This document shows positions 23,382 to 33,709 of a stretch of 64,000 nt of DNA, piece after piece. How positions within the stretch are numbered: position 1 is the first letter of the stretch; each line of letters opens with the position of its first letter. Made by a program: the position numbers and the translations under genes. The notes beneath the pieces are model-generated. The model searched no databases and was not told the origin of the DNA. It was given only the letters and a program-made list of their open reading frames with translations. Source of the DNA: Lepidonotus clava (Eukaryota; Annelida; Polychaeta; Phyllodocida; Polynoidae); assembly GCA_936440205.1 (NCBI GenBank), contig OW387134.1:62957427-63021426 (forward strand), read 5' to 3'.

Positions 23382-24323
23382 TTAATACAACTTTAGAACA
23401 TCAGAAACCTTTTGGTCTCGATTAATGTTAGAATTTAAAGAATCCTGCAAATAAAGTAGAACAGCAAGACTCTTCCAGTCACCTCTGGTCTTGATATCAA
23501 TCAAAGAAAACCCCAGAGAATGCAAAAATGTTGCACCACCACGACGCAAACTGTGTGAAGTTACCCCCTGCAAGCCTAAAATAGAACAACATGTTCTGAG
23601 CTTTGCAGAAAAAACAGAATATGTTAGGGGAACAACCCGTTGGCCAACTAAATAAGAAAATGCACAATCTTGTCCAGCCACAGGTACCATGTCAAAAAGG
23701 CGTCTCAAAAATGTAGTGGTGCAAAATATAGAATCCACTGCCTTGCAAAAAGGAACCTGAAGAACTCGTTCCTTGAATTGAATTGTCTTGGTGCAAGTTA
23801 GGGTCAATAATGTTCCCCAACTGCAAAATTTAATATCTGAATATTTCAAACATTGGTCAGATAAAGTAACGTGTGCTTTCCTTAAAAGGCCTCGAAAGGA
23901 AACAATAGTTGCACACCAAAAACAAAGGTCTACAGATTTTGTCATATCCAAAAGTGAGAAAATACACCTCAAATTTTGAGGAGTAAGAGGAACAGCTTGG
24001 GAAGAATTGCATCCAAGCAGGCGTTTGGTTCCTTTCAGTGTTTGCATAATTAAAAAAATTTTGGGGTCAACATGTTCCAGACCATTAATTTTGTGCAACA
24101 GCCAAAGCGCACTTAAGTAATTTTGAATAGACACAAATGATAACCGTGTCGACATAAATGCAATAAAATTGCAAATTTGGTTTACAGAAGCAGGCAGGGG
24201 CTGTAAAGAATAAAGTTTACAATACTTGAAATAAAATTTCCACTGAGAACTACGGGTTTTCACTGTATTTTCCACAAGAGCCATGGACCTCAGCAAGGTT
24301 GCACGCGATTGCAGCTGTTCCAT
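23382..24323 (-). CDS. Tyrosine recombinase of the Ngaro-like element
   Basis: This 313-residue frame codes a tyrosine recombinase, which in DIRS-order elements inserts a circular DNA intermediate in place of an integrase. An upstream Arg lies in FRGLLRKAH. The C-terminal box holds HSLRRGGATF (the HxxR motif), followed by RGDWKS and a Tyr in LLYLQD. It overlaps the end of the reverse-transcriptase frame by 74 bp in a different frame, an arrangement common in this group. It looks whole. Confidence 0.9.
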   Translation of the reverse strand: MEQLQSRATLLRSMALVENTVKTRSSQWKFYFKYCKLYSLQPLPASVNQICNFIAFMSTRLSFVSIQNYLSALWLLHKINGLEHVDPKIFLIMQTLKGTKRLLGCNSSQAVPLTPQNLRCIFSLLDMTKSVDLCFWCATIVSFRGLLRKAHVTLSDQCLKYSDIKFCSWGTLLTLTCTKTIQFKERVLQVPFCKAVDSIFCTTTFLRRLFDMVPVAGQDCAFSYLVGQRVVPLTYSVFSAKLRTCCSILGLQGVTSHSLRRGGATFLHSLGFSLIDIKTRGDWKSLAVLLYLQDSLNSNINRDQKVSDVLKLY

Positions 24324-26526
24324 ACTGATCTCTGCAACAAGGGAAAAGTTCCCAGAATAAATAATTTGCAGAAAGAACAGCTACAGACATGGCAGGGAAA
24401 CGTGATAAAAAATCCGCTCTAACATTAAATTCACCAGGAACATGTTCAATGGAAATTTCAAAATTGTAAACAAAAGACAACCAAAATAATTCACGGATCA
24501 TATCCATAGTACTAGGAGATCTACTCCTGCCCGTGTTTACCATTATTTTTACTGCAACATTGTCTGTATAAAAAAGAACATGTTGTCCTTGCAGAGAAGG
24601 ACCCCACAGGCGCACTGCACAAAGCATTGGCCAAAACTCCTTTGCACTGATAGAACCAGTGACAATATCAAATACAGGGGCATGCAATCTATGTACACAT
24701 GGTTTGGAACATGATCCTGAAGACCATGTTCCCCAAAAATAATCATTATAATCGGTACGGTAACCACCAAATCCAATACCGGATGCATCTGTAAATATGA
24801 CTACATTTACAGATGATTTCTTGATGATTTTCCCAATGCCATTAAATATTTGTGAAAAAGAAATCCACCATCCAAGGTCAGATTTAAATTCAGAAGTAAG
24901 TCTGGCACGATGATGGCTTTCATTAAGGGAACAACATAAATTAATAATACGCCTGCTAAATGTTCTGCCAGCACGAATTATTGTAGAACAATGCGCCAGA
25001 ATGCCAGTCAAACGCTGAAGCTGCAGCTTTGTTGCGGATTTCTTTGCAGAAAATATTTCCAGTTCCCTGTGCAACTTCTGAATTTTGTCATCAGGCAAAC
25101 ATAAAGTCATATCAGTGGAGTTAATAATAATTCCCAAATATCTAACACAACAAGACGGGGGAACTATTTTAGAACTCTTAACATTAAATCCTAACCTACA
25201 AATATGTTGTATTACAACATCAAGGGAACATGTACTGTCAGAAAAATTGTGTGCAATACACAAGAAATCATCAATATAATTTACAACATTGAAGGGAAAT
25301 TCAAAATTAATGTTTCTCACTACAAAGTCCCCAATTTGAGTGAAAATAAATGGCGCGCATTTCAAACCGAACGACATGCAACAATCAAAAAAGCGTTCCT
25401 CAGAACCAAACAAGTTCCATTTAAATCCTTGGAATGGAACATGTTCAGAATAAATGTTAACTGATCGGTACGCCTGGGAAATATCTACAACAGCCATGTA
25501 GTCATTTGGCTGTAACATTTCAACAACATTGTCAATATTTTTGTAAGAAAATGTCTGACAAATACTGGACATATTGTTATTAATACTTTTACCAAGAGGA
25601 CGCTTACAATCAGTAATAGGTCGAAGTTTTCCATCAGATTTTGAAATAGCGCCTAAGGCATGTGAACAATGTGTGTCAGTAAAGGCCTTGAGTATTTTAC
25701 CTTCTGAGAATTCAGAACATAATAAGGAATCCATTTTGACCTTAGCATCTTCTTGCAAAATACTTGAATAATTGTCACAAGAGTAAAATTCAACATTGTC
25801 ATCATCAATGATCGGAAACCCATAGTACAAGCCAGCCAAAACATAAATATCACTGACACATAATTCGGATTTACGAAGAAAACATGAGCAAGCCGCACGA
25901 CAGGGCATGAGTTGAGATCGTACTAGACCTATATAATGTATACAAGCACAGGAATTATTGAAACAATCTCTGTTTACCTCCATAAAGTCACCTGTCGAGA
26001 GGAAAGTTACGCGTACGACTCCGGGCGCCATGTTGACAAAACTAACCGGAAGAGAAGCAGGTCCGCAGTAAATCTCGGACATGTTTTTGGTTAATAACTC
26101 TTTGAAAAACCTCAAAACAATTAAGTTTTTACTATAAGAATTATTAGCAATATTTGATGGGTCAGATTCATCGGCTAAATAATTTCTATCGAACAAGAAT
26201 GAATTTTCACCAGTACGACCTTGACCTTTGACCCGTAAGTCCGTATCATCAACATGGGAGACTGTCAGTTCCGGTTTTCCGACAAGGCGAACAAAATCAG
26301 TTTTTTCACCTATATTAACAATTCCAGGATCGTAATGGACATCATGAATCAGTCTAGTGGTGAACATATTGATATCATGGTGAGTTCCAGCCGTATTTTC
26401 AACCGGGGGAAGGCACAAATCAAAATTATGGTAATCCATATTTGGCATACATCCACTCGGGAGTCCAACTCCTTCTGCGCTATCAAAAGCGTCTTGCTTG
26501 TCGCACGTACTAGACGAACAGTTCAA
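24250..26526 (-). CDS. Reverse transcriptase and RNase H of the Ngaro-like element
   Basis: The frame is 758 residues long. The central part carries the polymerase signature YIDDF, preceded by SFGLKCAPFIFTQIGDFV; VDISQAYRSV upstream probably holds the first catalytic Asp. The C-terminal third shows RNase H features (FTDASGIGFGGY, then SAKEFWP and FYTDNVAVK). No DAM-like methyltransferase domain follows, unlike DIRS1 and PAT. It starts 51 bp after the gag-like frame and overlaps the recombinase frame. Confidence 0.9.
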   Translation of the reverse strand: MNCSSSTCDKQDAFDSAEGVGLPSGCMPNMDYHNFDLCLPPVENTAGTHHDINMFTTRLIHDVHYDPGIVNIGEKTDFVRLVGKPELTVSHVDDTDLRVKGQGRTGENSFLFDRNYLADESDPSNIANNSYSKNLIVLRFFKELLTKNMSEIYCGPASLPVSFVNMAPGVVRVTFLSTGDFMEVNRDCFNNSCACIHYIGLVRSQLMPCRAACSCFLRKSELCVSDIYVLAGLYYGFPIIDDDNVEFYSCDNYSSILQEDAKVKMDSLLCSEFSEGKILKAFTDTHCSHALGAISKSDGKLRPITDCKRPLGKSINNNMSSICQTFSYKNIDNVVEMLQPNDYMAVVDISQAYRSVNIYSEHVPFQGFKWNLFGSEERFFDCCMSFGLKCAPFIFTQIGDFVVRNINFEFPFNVVNYIDDFLCIAHNFSDSTCSLDVVIQHICRLGFNVKSSKIVPPSCCVRYLGIIINSTDMTLCLPDDKIQKLHRELEIFSAKKSATKLQLQRLTGILAHCSTIIRAGRTFSRRIINLCCSLNESHHRARLTSEFKSDLGWWISFSQIFNGIGKIIKKSSVNVVIFTDASGIGFGGYRTDYNDYFWGTWSSGSCSKPCVHRLHAPVFDIVTGSISAKEFWPMLCAVRLWGPSLQGQHVLFYTDNVAVKIMVNTGRSRSPSTMDMIRELFWLSFVYNFEISIEHVPGEFNVRADFLSRFPAMSVAVLSANYLFWELFPCCRDQYGTAAIACNLAEVHGSCGKYSENP

Positions 26527-26577
26527 ATCAGAAGTAATATTATATTGGACATTGGCATGAATCCTGGTATCATATAG

Positions 26578-27561
26578 TCAATCTTTGCTTTGCTTTTTCA
26601 CATTAGGACACTTATCTTGGCGATGGTCGTCTCCCTGGCACAGATAGCAGACGTGAAGTTTCTGGCAGCGACGGTTATTGCAGTATTTGTAGTTGAAATA
26701 CCAACACGCACCTGTTTTCTTGTCGCCTGAACTAGTCGCCCCCGTCTGCTTCGTCTTGGCCTTAGCTTTCGAAGAACCCATCGTCGCCTCGACACCAAGA
26801 TGCTTGTGGATCGACTCCGTCACACCGTATTTGAAAGCCTTCCTCCCCATCAAATCAGCTTGCTGGCGTACCTCCGCATCATAGTTGATCAAGGCCTCAG
26901 TGCCATAGACCTTGGTGGCTGCCTTGTCGCTCAGGAATCGAAGGTGGTCCAACATACCTGAGATATTTACTCCAGCAGTGAAAGCAGCTAGGATCAGTGC
27001 GACAAGCGCACTCACCAAAGCAGCAAAGGACAATGGACGTTTTTCACCGTGTTTCAGGTAGGGACGCAGGCTGAACCGATGCTTGGACCCTTTAGGCCTT
27101 AGGGGTTTAACACCGGATTTACTAGTCGCCCTGGGAGTCTCCGACCCTGTGCTGTCATCGGAATCAGAAGCGGTATCCGTATCTGAATCGACCTTGTCCA
27201 ACTTAGCGTGTCGCTCCTGCCGCTTGACCCGGTGCGACAAGGCAGACATCTGCGTAGTTAAAGCCGCCATCATGGACTGCATAGTGGAAGTTTGACGCTC
27301 CTGAGTCTTCAGGAATCGGCGAAAAAGCTTGTCGCCCTCTTCCACCTGGTCGCCACAAGGTTCTTCATCCGATAGATCCGATTCAGGTAGGTTAACATCA
27401 GGTTTCTGTGTTATATCCTCTTCGGCACCACCTGTAGCAGCAGCAAGTTTATGCGCTTCTCCTTCCTTGTCGCTCATTTTTTCTGCAATAATCCAGCATT
27501 TCTTACCTCTCGGGGCAGCGTGACGCTGGTCGCACGAGCGACAAAGCGCAATATGGGACAT
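26578..27561 (-). CDS. Gag-like protein of the Ngaro-like element
   Basis: This 327-residue frame is acidic and Ser-rich in its first half and ends with a Cys/His-rich region (CWYFNYKYCNNRRCQKLHVC, then CQGDDHRQDKC) resembling zinc knuckles. Initiation may be at the internal Met of MSDKEGEAHK. It is the first of the three frames and lies next to the 5' A repeat, as expected for gag. The sequence is too divergent to assign to a capsid family by eye. Confidence 0.75.
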   Translation of the reverse strand: MSHIALCRSCDQRHAAPRGKKCWIIAEKMSDKEGEAHKLAAATGGAEEDITQKPDVNLPESDLSDEEPCGDQVEEGDKLFRRFLKTQERQTSTMQSMMAALTTQMSALSHRVKRQERHAKLDKVDSDTDTASDSDDSTGSETPRATSKSGVKPLRPKGSKHRFSLRPYLKHGEKRPLSFAALVSALVALILAAFTAGVNISGMLDHLRFLSDKAATKVYGTEALINYDAEVRQQADLMGRKAFKYGVTESIHKHLGVEATMGSSKAKAKTKQTGATSSGDKKTGACWYFNYKYCNNRRCQKLHVCYLCQGDDHRQDKCPNVKKQSKD

Positions 27562-27611
27562 CCAGCCTGGAATCTGTTGAATCTTTCTGGTAAAAGGATC
27601 CCAGAAAAAAA

Positions 27612-27769
27612 TAGTACAACAATTCGATCCGGCTGAGGCTATGGCGTCCCAAGGAATCTGAATTTGGCGCCTTAGGTCACATGACCCTAATGAATATTAA
27701 TGAGATAGCCTCGAGCCGGTTCCATAAATATATATCTATATAATAATAATTATAATTATATATGTCATA
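27612..27769 (-). repeat. A1 terminal repeat of the Ngaro-like element
   Basis: It matches the A2 repeat at 23101-23258 over ~157 bp, with differences such as CACATGAC here for CACGTGAC there and one change in the AAT microsatellite. The same imperfect stem is present (27629-27642 against 27705-27719). On the minus strand it lies upstream of the gag-like frame, so it is the element's 5' terminal repeat and probably includes its promoter. Confidence 0.85.
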
Positions 27770-27940
27770 AAATCAACATTTAAAGCAGTGGTACCATTCT
27801 GCCGGTGAAAACAAAAGGTCTAATGTTTTTTTTCCAAGAATTGATACATTCCTTCTAAAAACATAAGAATAAGTTCACATTCTAGAAAGTGGACCTTTTC
27901 TTATTCACCTTCAGCTGAAGATTATTGACTAAAATTCTAT

Positions 27941-28140
27941 GATGACGTTGATGATGATGATTGTTAGAGCTTAACGTCCACTCAGCAATTTTTCAGCTAC
28001 ATCAAGATCACTCACATATTTTACCTTTACAGTTCAATGATCAAATCTACGGTGATGGAAACGACGGCAAACGACGGAGGTGGTGTAGTAGGCAAGCCTC
28101 AAACTCGAACCCGGGCTTTCCCTGTGCGAAGCGAAGACTT
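27941..28140 (-). mobile_element. tRNA-derived SINE, MESC-like tail, copy 2
   Basis: On the minus strand it runs from a tRNA-like head with the B-box sequence GGTTCGAGTTT (28101-28111 in reverse complement) to the tail GCTGAAAAATTGCTGAGTGG, ACGTTAAGC, and a (TCA/TCATCG)n end. It shares the tail and head layout of copy 1 at 22606-22775. The two copies lie in opposite orientation on either side of the Ngaro element, probably by chance. Confidence 0.7.
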
Positions 28141-28149
28141 TTACCGCAT

Positions 28150-28720
28150 TCCTAGAGTTAGGATAAATGTACGGATATAAAAATGCGATACACATGCGAT
28201 TGATGTGCAGATCTTCCGTAAAGAGGCAGTTGTGTTCCTGAACATCGTCAGCTAATGTACGATACTAGAGGAAATCTTTCGCATGTTTTCCGTACATTTT
28301 CCGTACATTTAGCCTTGAAAACACCCTAATGTACGGAAATATTACGTAATATAGGCTCATTCCTAAACTAATGATACATACATTCCTAAAATTGCGATTT
28401 TTTAACGAAAGTTTTCGCATCTATGTATTAGAATATAGAGGATACGGGACCTCAGGTGGTCCCGTAACTTTTAGTCCTAAATTTCTTCATACATTGCATT
28501 TTCCGTATTTTTAGGAATCCATAACATGTATAATCTAATGTACATTACCGTACCTGAAGCCACAATTTATCATCGTAGTGTTCACGATTTCTTTTTCGCA
28601 TTTATAGGAATTTATTTTCAATTTACGTACTTTTGTTCCTAATTTCCGTACATTTCCTTCACCTACGATAGCTAAGTGGCTCCGTAAGGTACATTAGGAA
28701 TTCGGTATTTGTCCACATAC
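28150..28720. repeat. Cluster of AATGTACGG / CCGTACATT motifs
   Basis: Within about 550 bp the 9-mer AATGTACGG or its reverse complement CCGTACATT (or a near match) occurs about eight times in both orientations, for example near 28164, 28256, 28291, 28302, 28330, 28545 and 28645, often next to CCTAA or TTAGG. I could not resolve clean termini. It may be a decayed foldback element made of short subrepeats. Confidence 0.45.
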
Positions 28721-31190
28721 TACACCGTCCCGCCCCCCTTACTAAAATTCTATGGTTAAAATGAATAAGATATCTTTAATAGGGAATATAGGTAAAGAAT
28801 AAGATTCTCCAGATTCTTAACAGAATGATCTCATTATTATGACTTTAAACTAACAATAGTTTAAAAACTTTTTGTCGATGTATAACTTCCCCTGTAATCA
28901 ATCTAAGGTTGGTCTTGCTTGCATGAAGAACAAGAAATGAGTTTCTTAGAATTAGCTAAGAAAAAGAAAACACAAAGTAGGAGCACTGTATTGTACAACT
29001 ACATGGCCGGTGTGTAGCAATGAAGTGAGCCAGTCCAACTGGAGGTGGCAGCAGTGAGCCACAACATGGGTCCATATCCCCCAGCTATACTGATATAAGA
29101 AGGTGTACATATATTAAATTATAAAGTTGTAGTTTATATCACCCATAAAGCATGCCTGTGAACGTAAGCTGTTTATAAACATTTTCCCACATTAAAAGTT
29201 TGAGTTAGTTTCCGGTCAATGGGAGAGCTCCTCATTCCTTTATCAGTGTCATGATCATGTAATGACTCCCCACCAATCAGGTGTAGCGCCATACCGAGCA
29301 CCACTTGGGCGTCTTTGTCTAGCCTCGACTGGACTGTGAAGGGGGAAAGGGGTGTGGAAAGGAATATATTCAGACTGTCGAAATTCATGTCAATCCTTTT
29401 CTAATTTGCAAAAGTATTGAAGGTTTTGGGTACCCACTAGTACTAAAGTATAGACCTTGTGCAGGTGTTTTCATGTGATAACTTTTTGTGATCACCATGT
29501 GGTGATCATGCCTCAAAATACATGGATTCTACAATATGAGGATTATTGATGAACATTGAATCAGTTAGTTTAAAGGAGATATACCATAACTATTAACTCT
29601 GAATGCTTTGGAATAAGAAATGATAATGATAACTAATTGATCACCAATATGGCGGCCATCCATGCCCATTTTGGCCATGTGACGTCATGTACACAACGTC
29701 TATAGGCCTATATATATGTTGCTTTTGATCCATTTTCGGGTTAGAGTACAAAAACGAGATGGGTAAGGCAATTTGTGTCCAAAGTTGGTAATAGGATTAC
29801 TCCCCATAGGACAACTACCCCCATAGATATGGCAATTTTACCCATGTGACAATTACCCTGGACTACTTTGAAGTGAATTAGAAATCGAATCTTTGGCGAG
29901 AAATCGAACCTGGGAACTATGCAATAACGGATAATTGATCATTCCCTGAGCTTATCATCCTCCAGAACTATTGGAAAGAAGATGAATCCATTAAAAAATA
30001 TGTTGCAGTTACCACTTTCTCCTTATTGAATACCGAAGGTGGCTATTGGTTGGTTGGTTATTTGGGTTTAATGCTGTAGAGCAACATCTAAAGGTCATAT
30101 TACTGCAAGAACAAGATTTGACAATTCTGTCTTTGATGATCGCATCTATGGAATTGTGACGTACCTCGATAGTTCAGGATTTCCGAATTCTACAGCAAAG
30201 GGAAGTGGGGGTTATTTTGGCTCTCAGTCGGGCGAGGAGTCCGAACAAGAAGCCAAGATGTAAAATGAAGAGTCGTGCCTCACGCACGAGGGGGAATAAG
30301 CGGGCCGAATGGGAACTCGGTATTCGGTGATGGTGGGGGCTGTCTCGGTCGGTCAGGCGGTATCTCGGACATCGGGACCGGGGGACCGGGGCTTCTACTG
30401 AGAGGCAGAGGACACAGGGGAGGTATGGAAACGATGGGGGTGGATTCTTGCAGTCCCTCGACAGTAGACATCCTTCCTCATGGGTCTCTCAAGGGTGTCA
30501 GCTCTTCAGCGTGTCAGGAGTATCGGGCTGTCGTTCGCTTAGAGGGTGGTAGCATGGGGCCAAGCCAGTCGCGCCTTCGTACTCCTAACCACCGGGGAGC
30601 AGCTCACTATCTCGGGTTTCCGGGCCTGTCCGGTCTTCCGACTTCGTACCGTCTGTCGGGCTATTTCGGGCCTTAGGGCCATGTTTCGGTCCTCTGGGTC
30701 TTCGGACCCAGTACTACTTTTTAATCTATTTTCTAAGAACTTCTACTAATATTATCTCACGTTTGTTAGGTTATCTAGTTAACTTCCAATCATCTCGTCG
30801 ACTTAGACCCCTTTCAGGGTGTTACCAGGGAAAGAAGACACATGTAGACACAAGGAGTACCAAGAGGGATCTGTTTATTTCGGGCCTCACCACCCCTTTT
30901 TATAGTCAACCGCTCAGCCCTGATTGGCTATAAGAGATCACGTGTTCATAATGACGTCACTTCCGGTTTAACACTTTTGGGTTTTCGGGTTTAACACTTT
31001 TGGGTTTTCGGGTTTAACACTTTTGGGTTTCGGGGTTCGGTACCTTAAAAATACACTTTTACTTTACATCATTCTATTTGTTTTTCGATGCCGACGCTGA
31101 TATACTGATGAATGGACATTCATCACAGAATGAACAAATCTATGATAGAGACCATACTCCTACACGTTTACCAAAGCAGGTGTTCTTTAA
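28721..31190. other. Intergenic stretch with unassigned GC-rich segment
   Basis: Most is AT-rich and featureless. From about 30180 to 30760 composition turns GC-rich and includes an open frame (30275-30676) rich in Gly and Ser that resembles no family and lacks splice context. Part of it (GGGTGTTACC, GAAAGAAGACACAT near 30818-30860) recurs at 32727-32766, so it probably belongs to an unidentified repeat, possibly a retroelement fragment. A 23-bp tandem repeat closes the block and is listed separately. Confidence 0.45.
30966..31037. repeat. Three tandem copies of a 23-bp unit
   Basis: The core ACACTTTTGGGTTTTCGGG is repeated three times head to tail with a 23-bp period; the last copy lacks one T. 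It lies at the edge of the GC-rich unassigned segment, 150 bp before the TIR element at 31191. Confidence 0.85.
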
Positions 31191-31706
31191 AGGCCTGGTC
31201 ACATATAGAGACTGAACTCAACTCAACAGTTGAGTTGAGTTGGGTCTCTGATAGTTTTGATATGTGACATAGGGTTAAAACTGGAGTTTTAGGTTTTCTC
31301 AAGACTGATGAGTCTGGTCTCTAATCTTGAGATGTTGAAGATTTAAAACTGGATAGTCTTGAGTCTTTAGCAGTCTTAAGGCCCAGTCTCAATATGTGAC
31401 CGGCCTTAAGACTGGATAGTCTCCAGTCTCAAGCAGTTTTAAGGCCCAGTCTCTATATGTGACATAGTTTAAGACTCAACTCAACTGTCTTGAGTCCATT
31501 ATCCAATCATATAAAGGCAAATAGACACACCTCTTTTTCCTACATATCATTGAGTTTATAGGCAGAGGATAGAAGACACAAGACTATCCAGTCTCTATAT
31601 GTGACCACTCATCATTTTTTCCTTAAGACTGGTTTGTCTGCAACTGTTCAGTCTCAAGTCCTTAAGACTGTTGAGTTGAGTTCGGTCTCTATATGTGACC
31701 GGGCCT
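31191..31706. mobile_element. 516-bp TIR element (MITE) with internal copies of its ends
   Basis: The left end AGGCCTGGTCACATATAGAG and the right end (reverse complement AGGCCCGGTCACATATAGAG) form an inverted repeat that continues through GAACTCAACTCAACAGT, about 45 bp. TAA flanks both sides (31188-31190 and 31707-31709), so the duplication is probably 3 bp. Inside, GGCCCAGTCTC-ATATGTGAC blocks repeat the terminal sequence at least twice. There is no coding frame. A TAA target fits PIF/Harbinger-type MITEs, but the family is not certain. Confidence 0.75.
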
Positions 31707-33112
31707 TAACTGTTTAATGGGTGGCTATTGGGCAGACATGTGGTATCAAGGCAAGAGCCCATATTTTTGTAACTTTTTACGCTATCTGGAAAATTTACAT
31801 TAGTGTCTCATGGGTTAGAAATGCTGTCTGACATGATTAAAGATCACATCTTATAACAGCTTCTTAAGATATTAAAATAACATGATTAATCTTTGTAAAA
31901 GACAAAATTGCTGAGCCCATATTTTCGCAATAGATTACGCTAATCACGGAAATTCTGATGAGGGTCTCTTTTGGATCTGTGTCCAAACACATCAACCATT
32001 TGTATATTCTCAAAATGAATGAAAAGGCCTGATATTATGGACATTGCATTTAATGGGGGTATGACTTATATAACCTTTTCAAAATGTTATAAAAAGAATG
32101 AACTAGAGGAATTTGAAGTTTTTGACATCAGGATTGAAAATAAATAAGAAACATCATAATCAAACTAAAGAAAATCAAAATTCGTACTGCACATGCGAGG
32201 GCAGTAGACAATTCGCACGACTTAACGCAAAATGTGCCAATACATGTATATTGTGCAGCAGCTCCTTACAATTAGGTTATACAAAACAATTATAAAGAAA
32301 AGGCTTTGTGTATAAAGTAGACTAGAAGTTGTGGCCAGATCGTTCTGGTCTAATTCTATTGGGGGGGGGGGGGGGGGAGAGAATGCCTACCGCCTGTCAA
32401 ACCGATCCTTTAAGGCGTTATTACACCGCACAACTTGAGCTGAGATATTGACGCCATAATGATGATAATACAAACATTCAGGAGTGCTATGATTGTCAGA
32501 AATTGGCAATTTGGAATATGGCACATATGTGTGACAAAGAATGTAATCTCTGATAAGAGTGACTTCTCTGTGACATGGTCATAATACAGGTCAAGTCGTG
32601 CAATGTAAAACCGCCTTTAGATATACGGTATGACGTGCGGTATTACCCTGCAGTATGGAGAAGGTGAGGCCCATCCACCATGCTCTGATTACCCTGTCCC
32701 ACCACGACGTTTTCTCCTGGAGTTGGGGGTGTTACTTTGAAAGAAGACACATATAAACATGGGGGAATAAGGTTACTCATATCTGAACTGATTCCAGACA
32801 GAAGCATTTCGGTATTCTTTTTTTTAAGAATTAGGATTAGTGATGTTGAATGATAACAAGTGGCCTTAGTACTTGAATTCCAAAATTTTGATAATAGTCA
32901 CTTGTAGTAACAGTTCCTTTTAAATTTGCCAAATATGGTTATAATTATAGGTAAACAAATTCTATGATAAATGCATCACCTGTCAATTGTGCAAAGCTAT
33001 GTTATATGTAAGTATAGTCGCTGCACCATGGCTATTGTGCAGATATATCTGCACAGAGGCTGTACTACATTTGTGGGCAAGTTTGGTTGGTTCCCAACAT
33101 TTCCTTATTACA

Positions 33113-33151
<39 letters not shown>

Positions 33152-33709
33152 CATAATATGTAATTATATATCAGTGTAGATTGCATATTATGCAATCTTC
33201 TATCTTGACAGCATACTGCCTCTGGGCCATTTATCATATTCAATAATAATTATTGTTAGAATCAAACAGATAAGACTTGGGTAAAGCTTAGAACATAAAT
33301 TAAATAGGGTAGAGAATCTGTTCATATGTTTGCCACAATAAGTGTGCTCTTCAGGGGTCATGCGACCATTGATGTGCAATTTAAGAAGAAAATCGCATTT
33401 CCATCTCCCTGAACTTGTACCAAAGATAGTATTATAAGAAATTCAATGTCCCTGCGGTTATTTATATATATATACAACAGAGACTAGTAAAATGATAAAT
33501 CTACAGAGAGTTTATTTAAGTTTGTACCACCAGAGCCTTGGTCACGCTTAAAGACCCTCAGTTGAAGTGACCCCCCCCCCTCCTTTTCAAGGTTAGTGTT
33601 ATCATCCGTACCTTGCAGTTCACCTCGTTTTCGCCAATAGTCAGCCTAAATGTATCTAGCACTCTCATTGCACTGAGTGTGCTGACATTGGGATCTAACG
33701 TTAACCAGG
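31707..33709. other. Intergenic sequence upstream of lectin gene B
   Basis: AT-rich, with an 18-G homopolymer at 32361-32378, a TA microsatellite at about 33116-33150 and a second copy of an unidentified repeat block at 32727-32766. The last few hundred bases should hold the promoter and 5' UTR of lectin gene B, but I see no definite TATA box or initiator. No exon was found. Confidence 0.5.

Larger units (their letters stand above)
22977..27769 (-). mobile_element. Ngaro-type (DIRS order) tyrosine-recombinase retrotransposon, whole-looking
   Basis: Read on the minus strand the element is A1 (27612-27769), three open frames, then B1 (23256-23326), A2 (23101-23258) and B2 (22977-23047): the split direct repeat layout A1-ORFs-B1-A2-B2 of Ngaro-like elements. 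The A copies (~157 bp) differ at only a few positions and the 71-bp B copies look identical, so the insertion is recent. The proteins are gag-like, reverse transcriptase with RNase H, and tyrosine recombinase; no methyltransferase domain is seen, which favours Ngaro over DIRS1 or PAT. It looks whole, with no obvious breaks in its three long frames. Confidence 0.9.

Noticed and set aside
28101-28111. tRNA gene suggested by a B-box sequence
   Set aside because: The B box belongs to a SINE head; no cloverleaf could be formed around it.
22606-28140. Two inverted SINE copies as borders of a larger composite element around the Ngaro insertion
   Set aside because: The Ngaro element has its own complete repeats well inside the SINEs, and the SINE copies differ substantially, so they look like independent insertions.
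30275-30676. 133-residue Gly-rich frame
   Set aside because: It resembles no protein, has a minus-strand shadow, and lacks splice or start context. Probably part of a GC-rich repeat.
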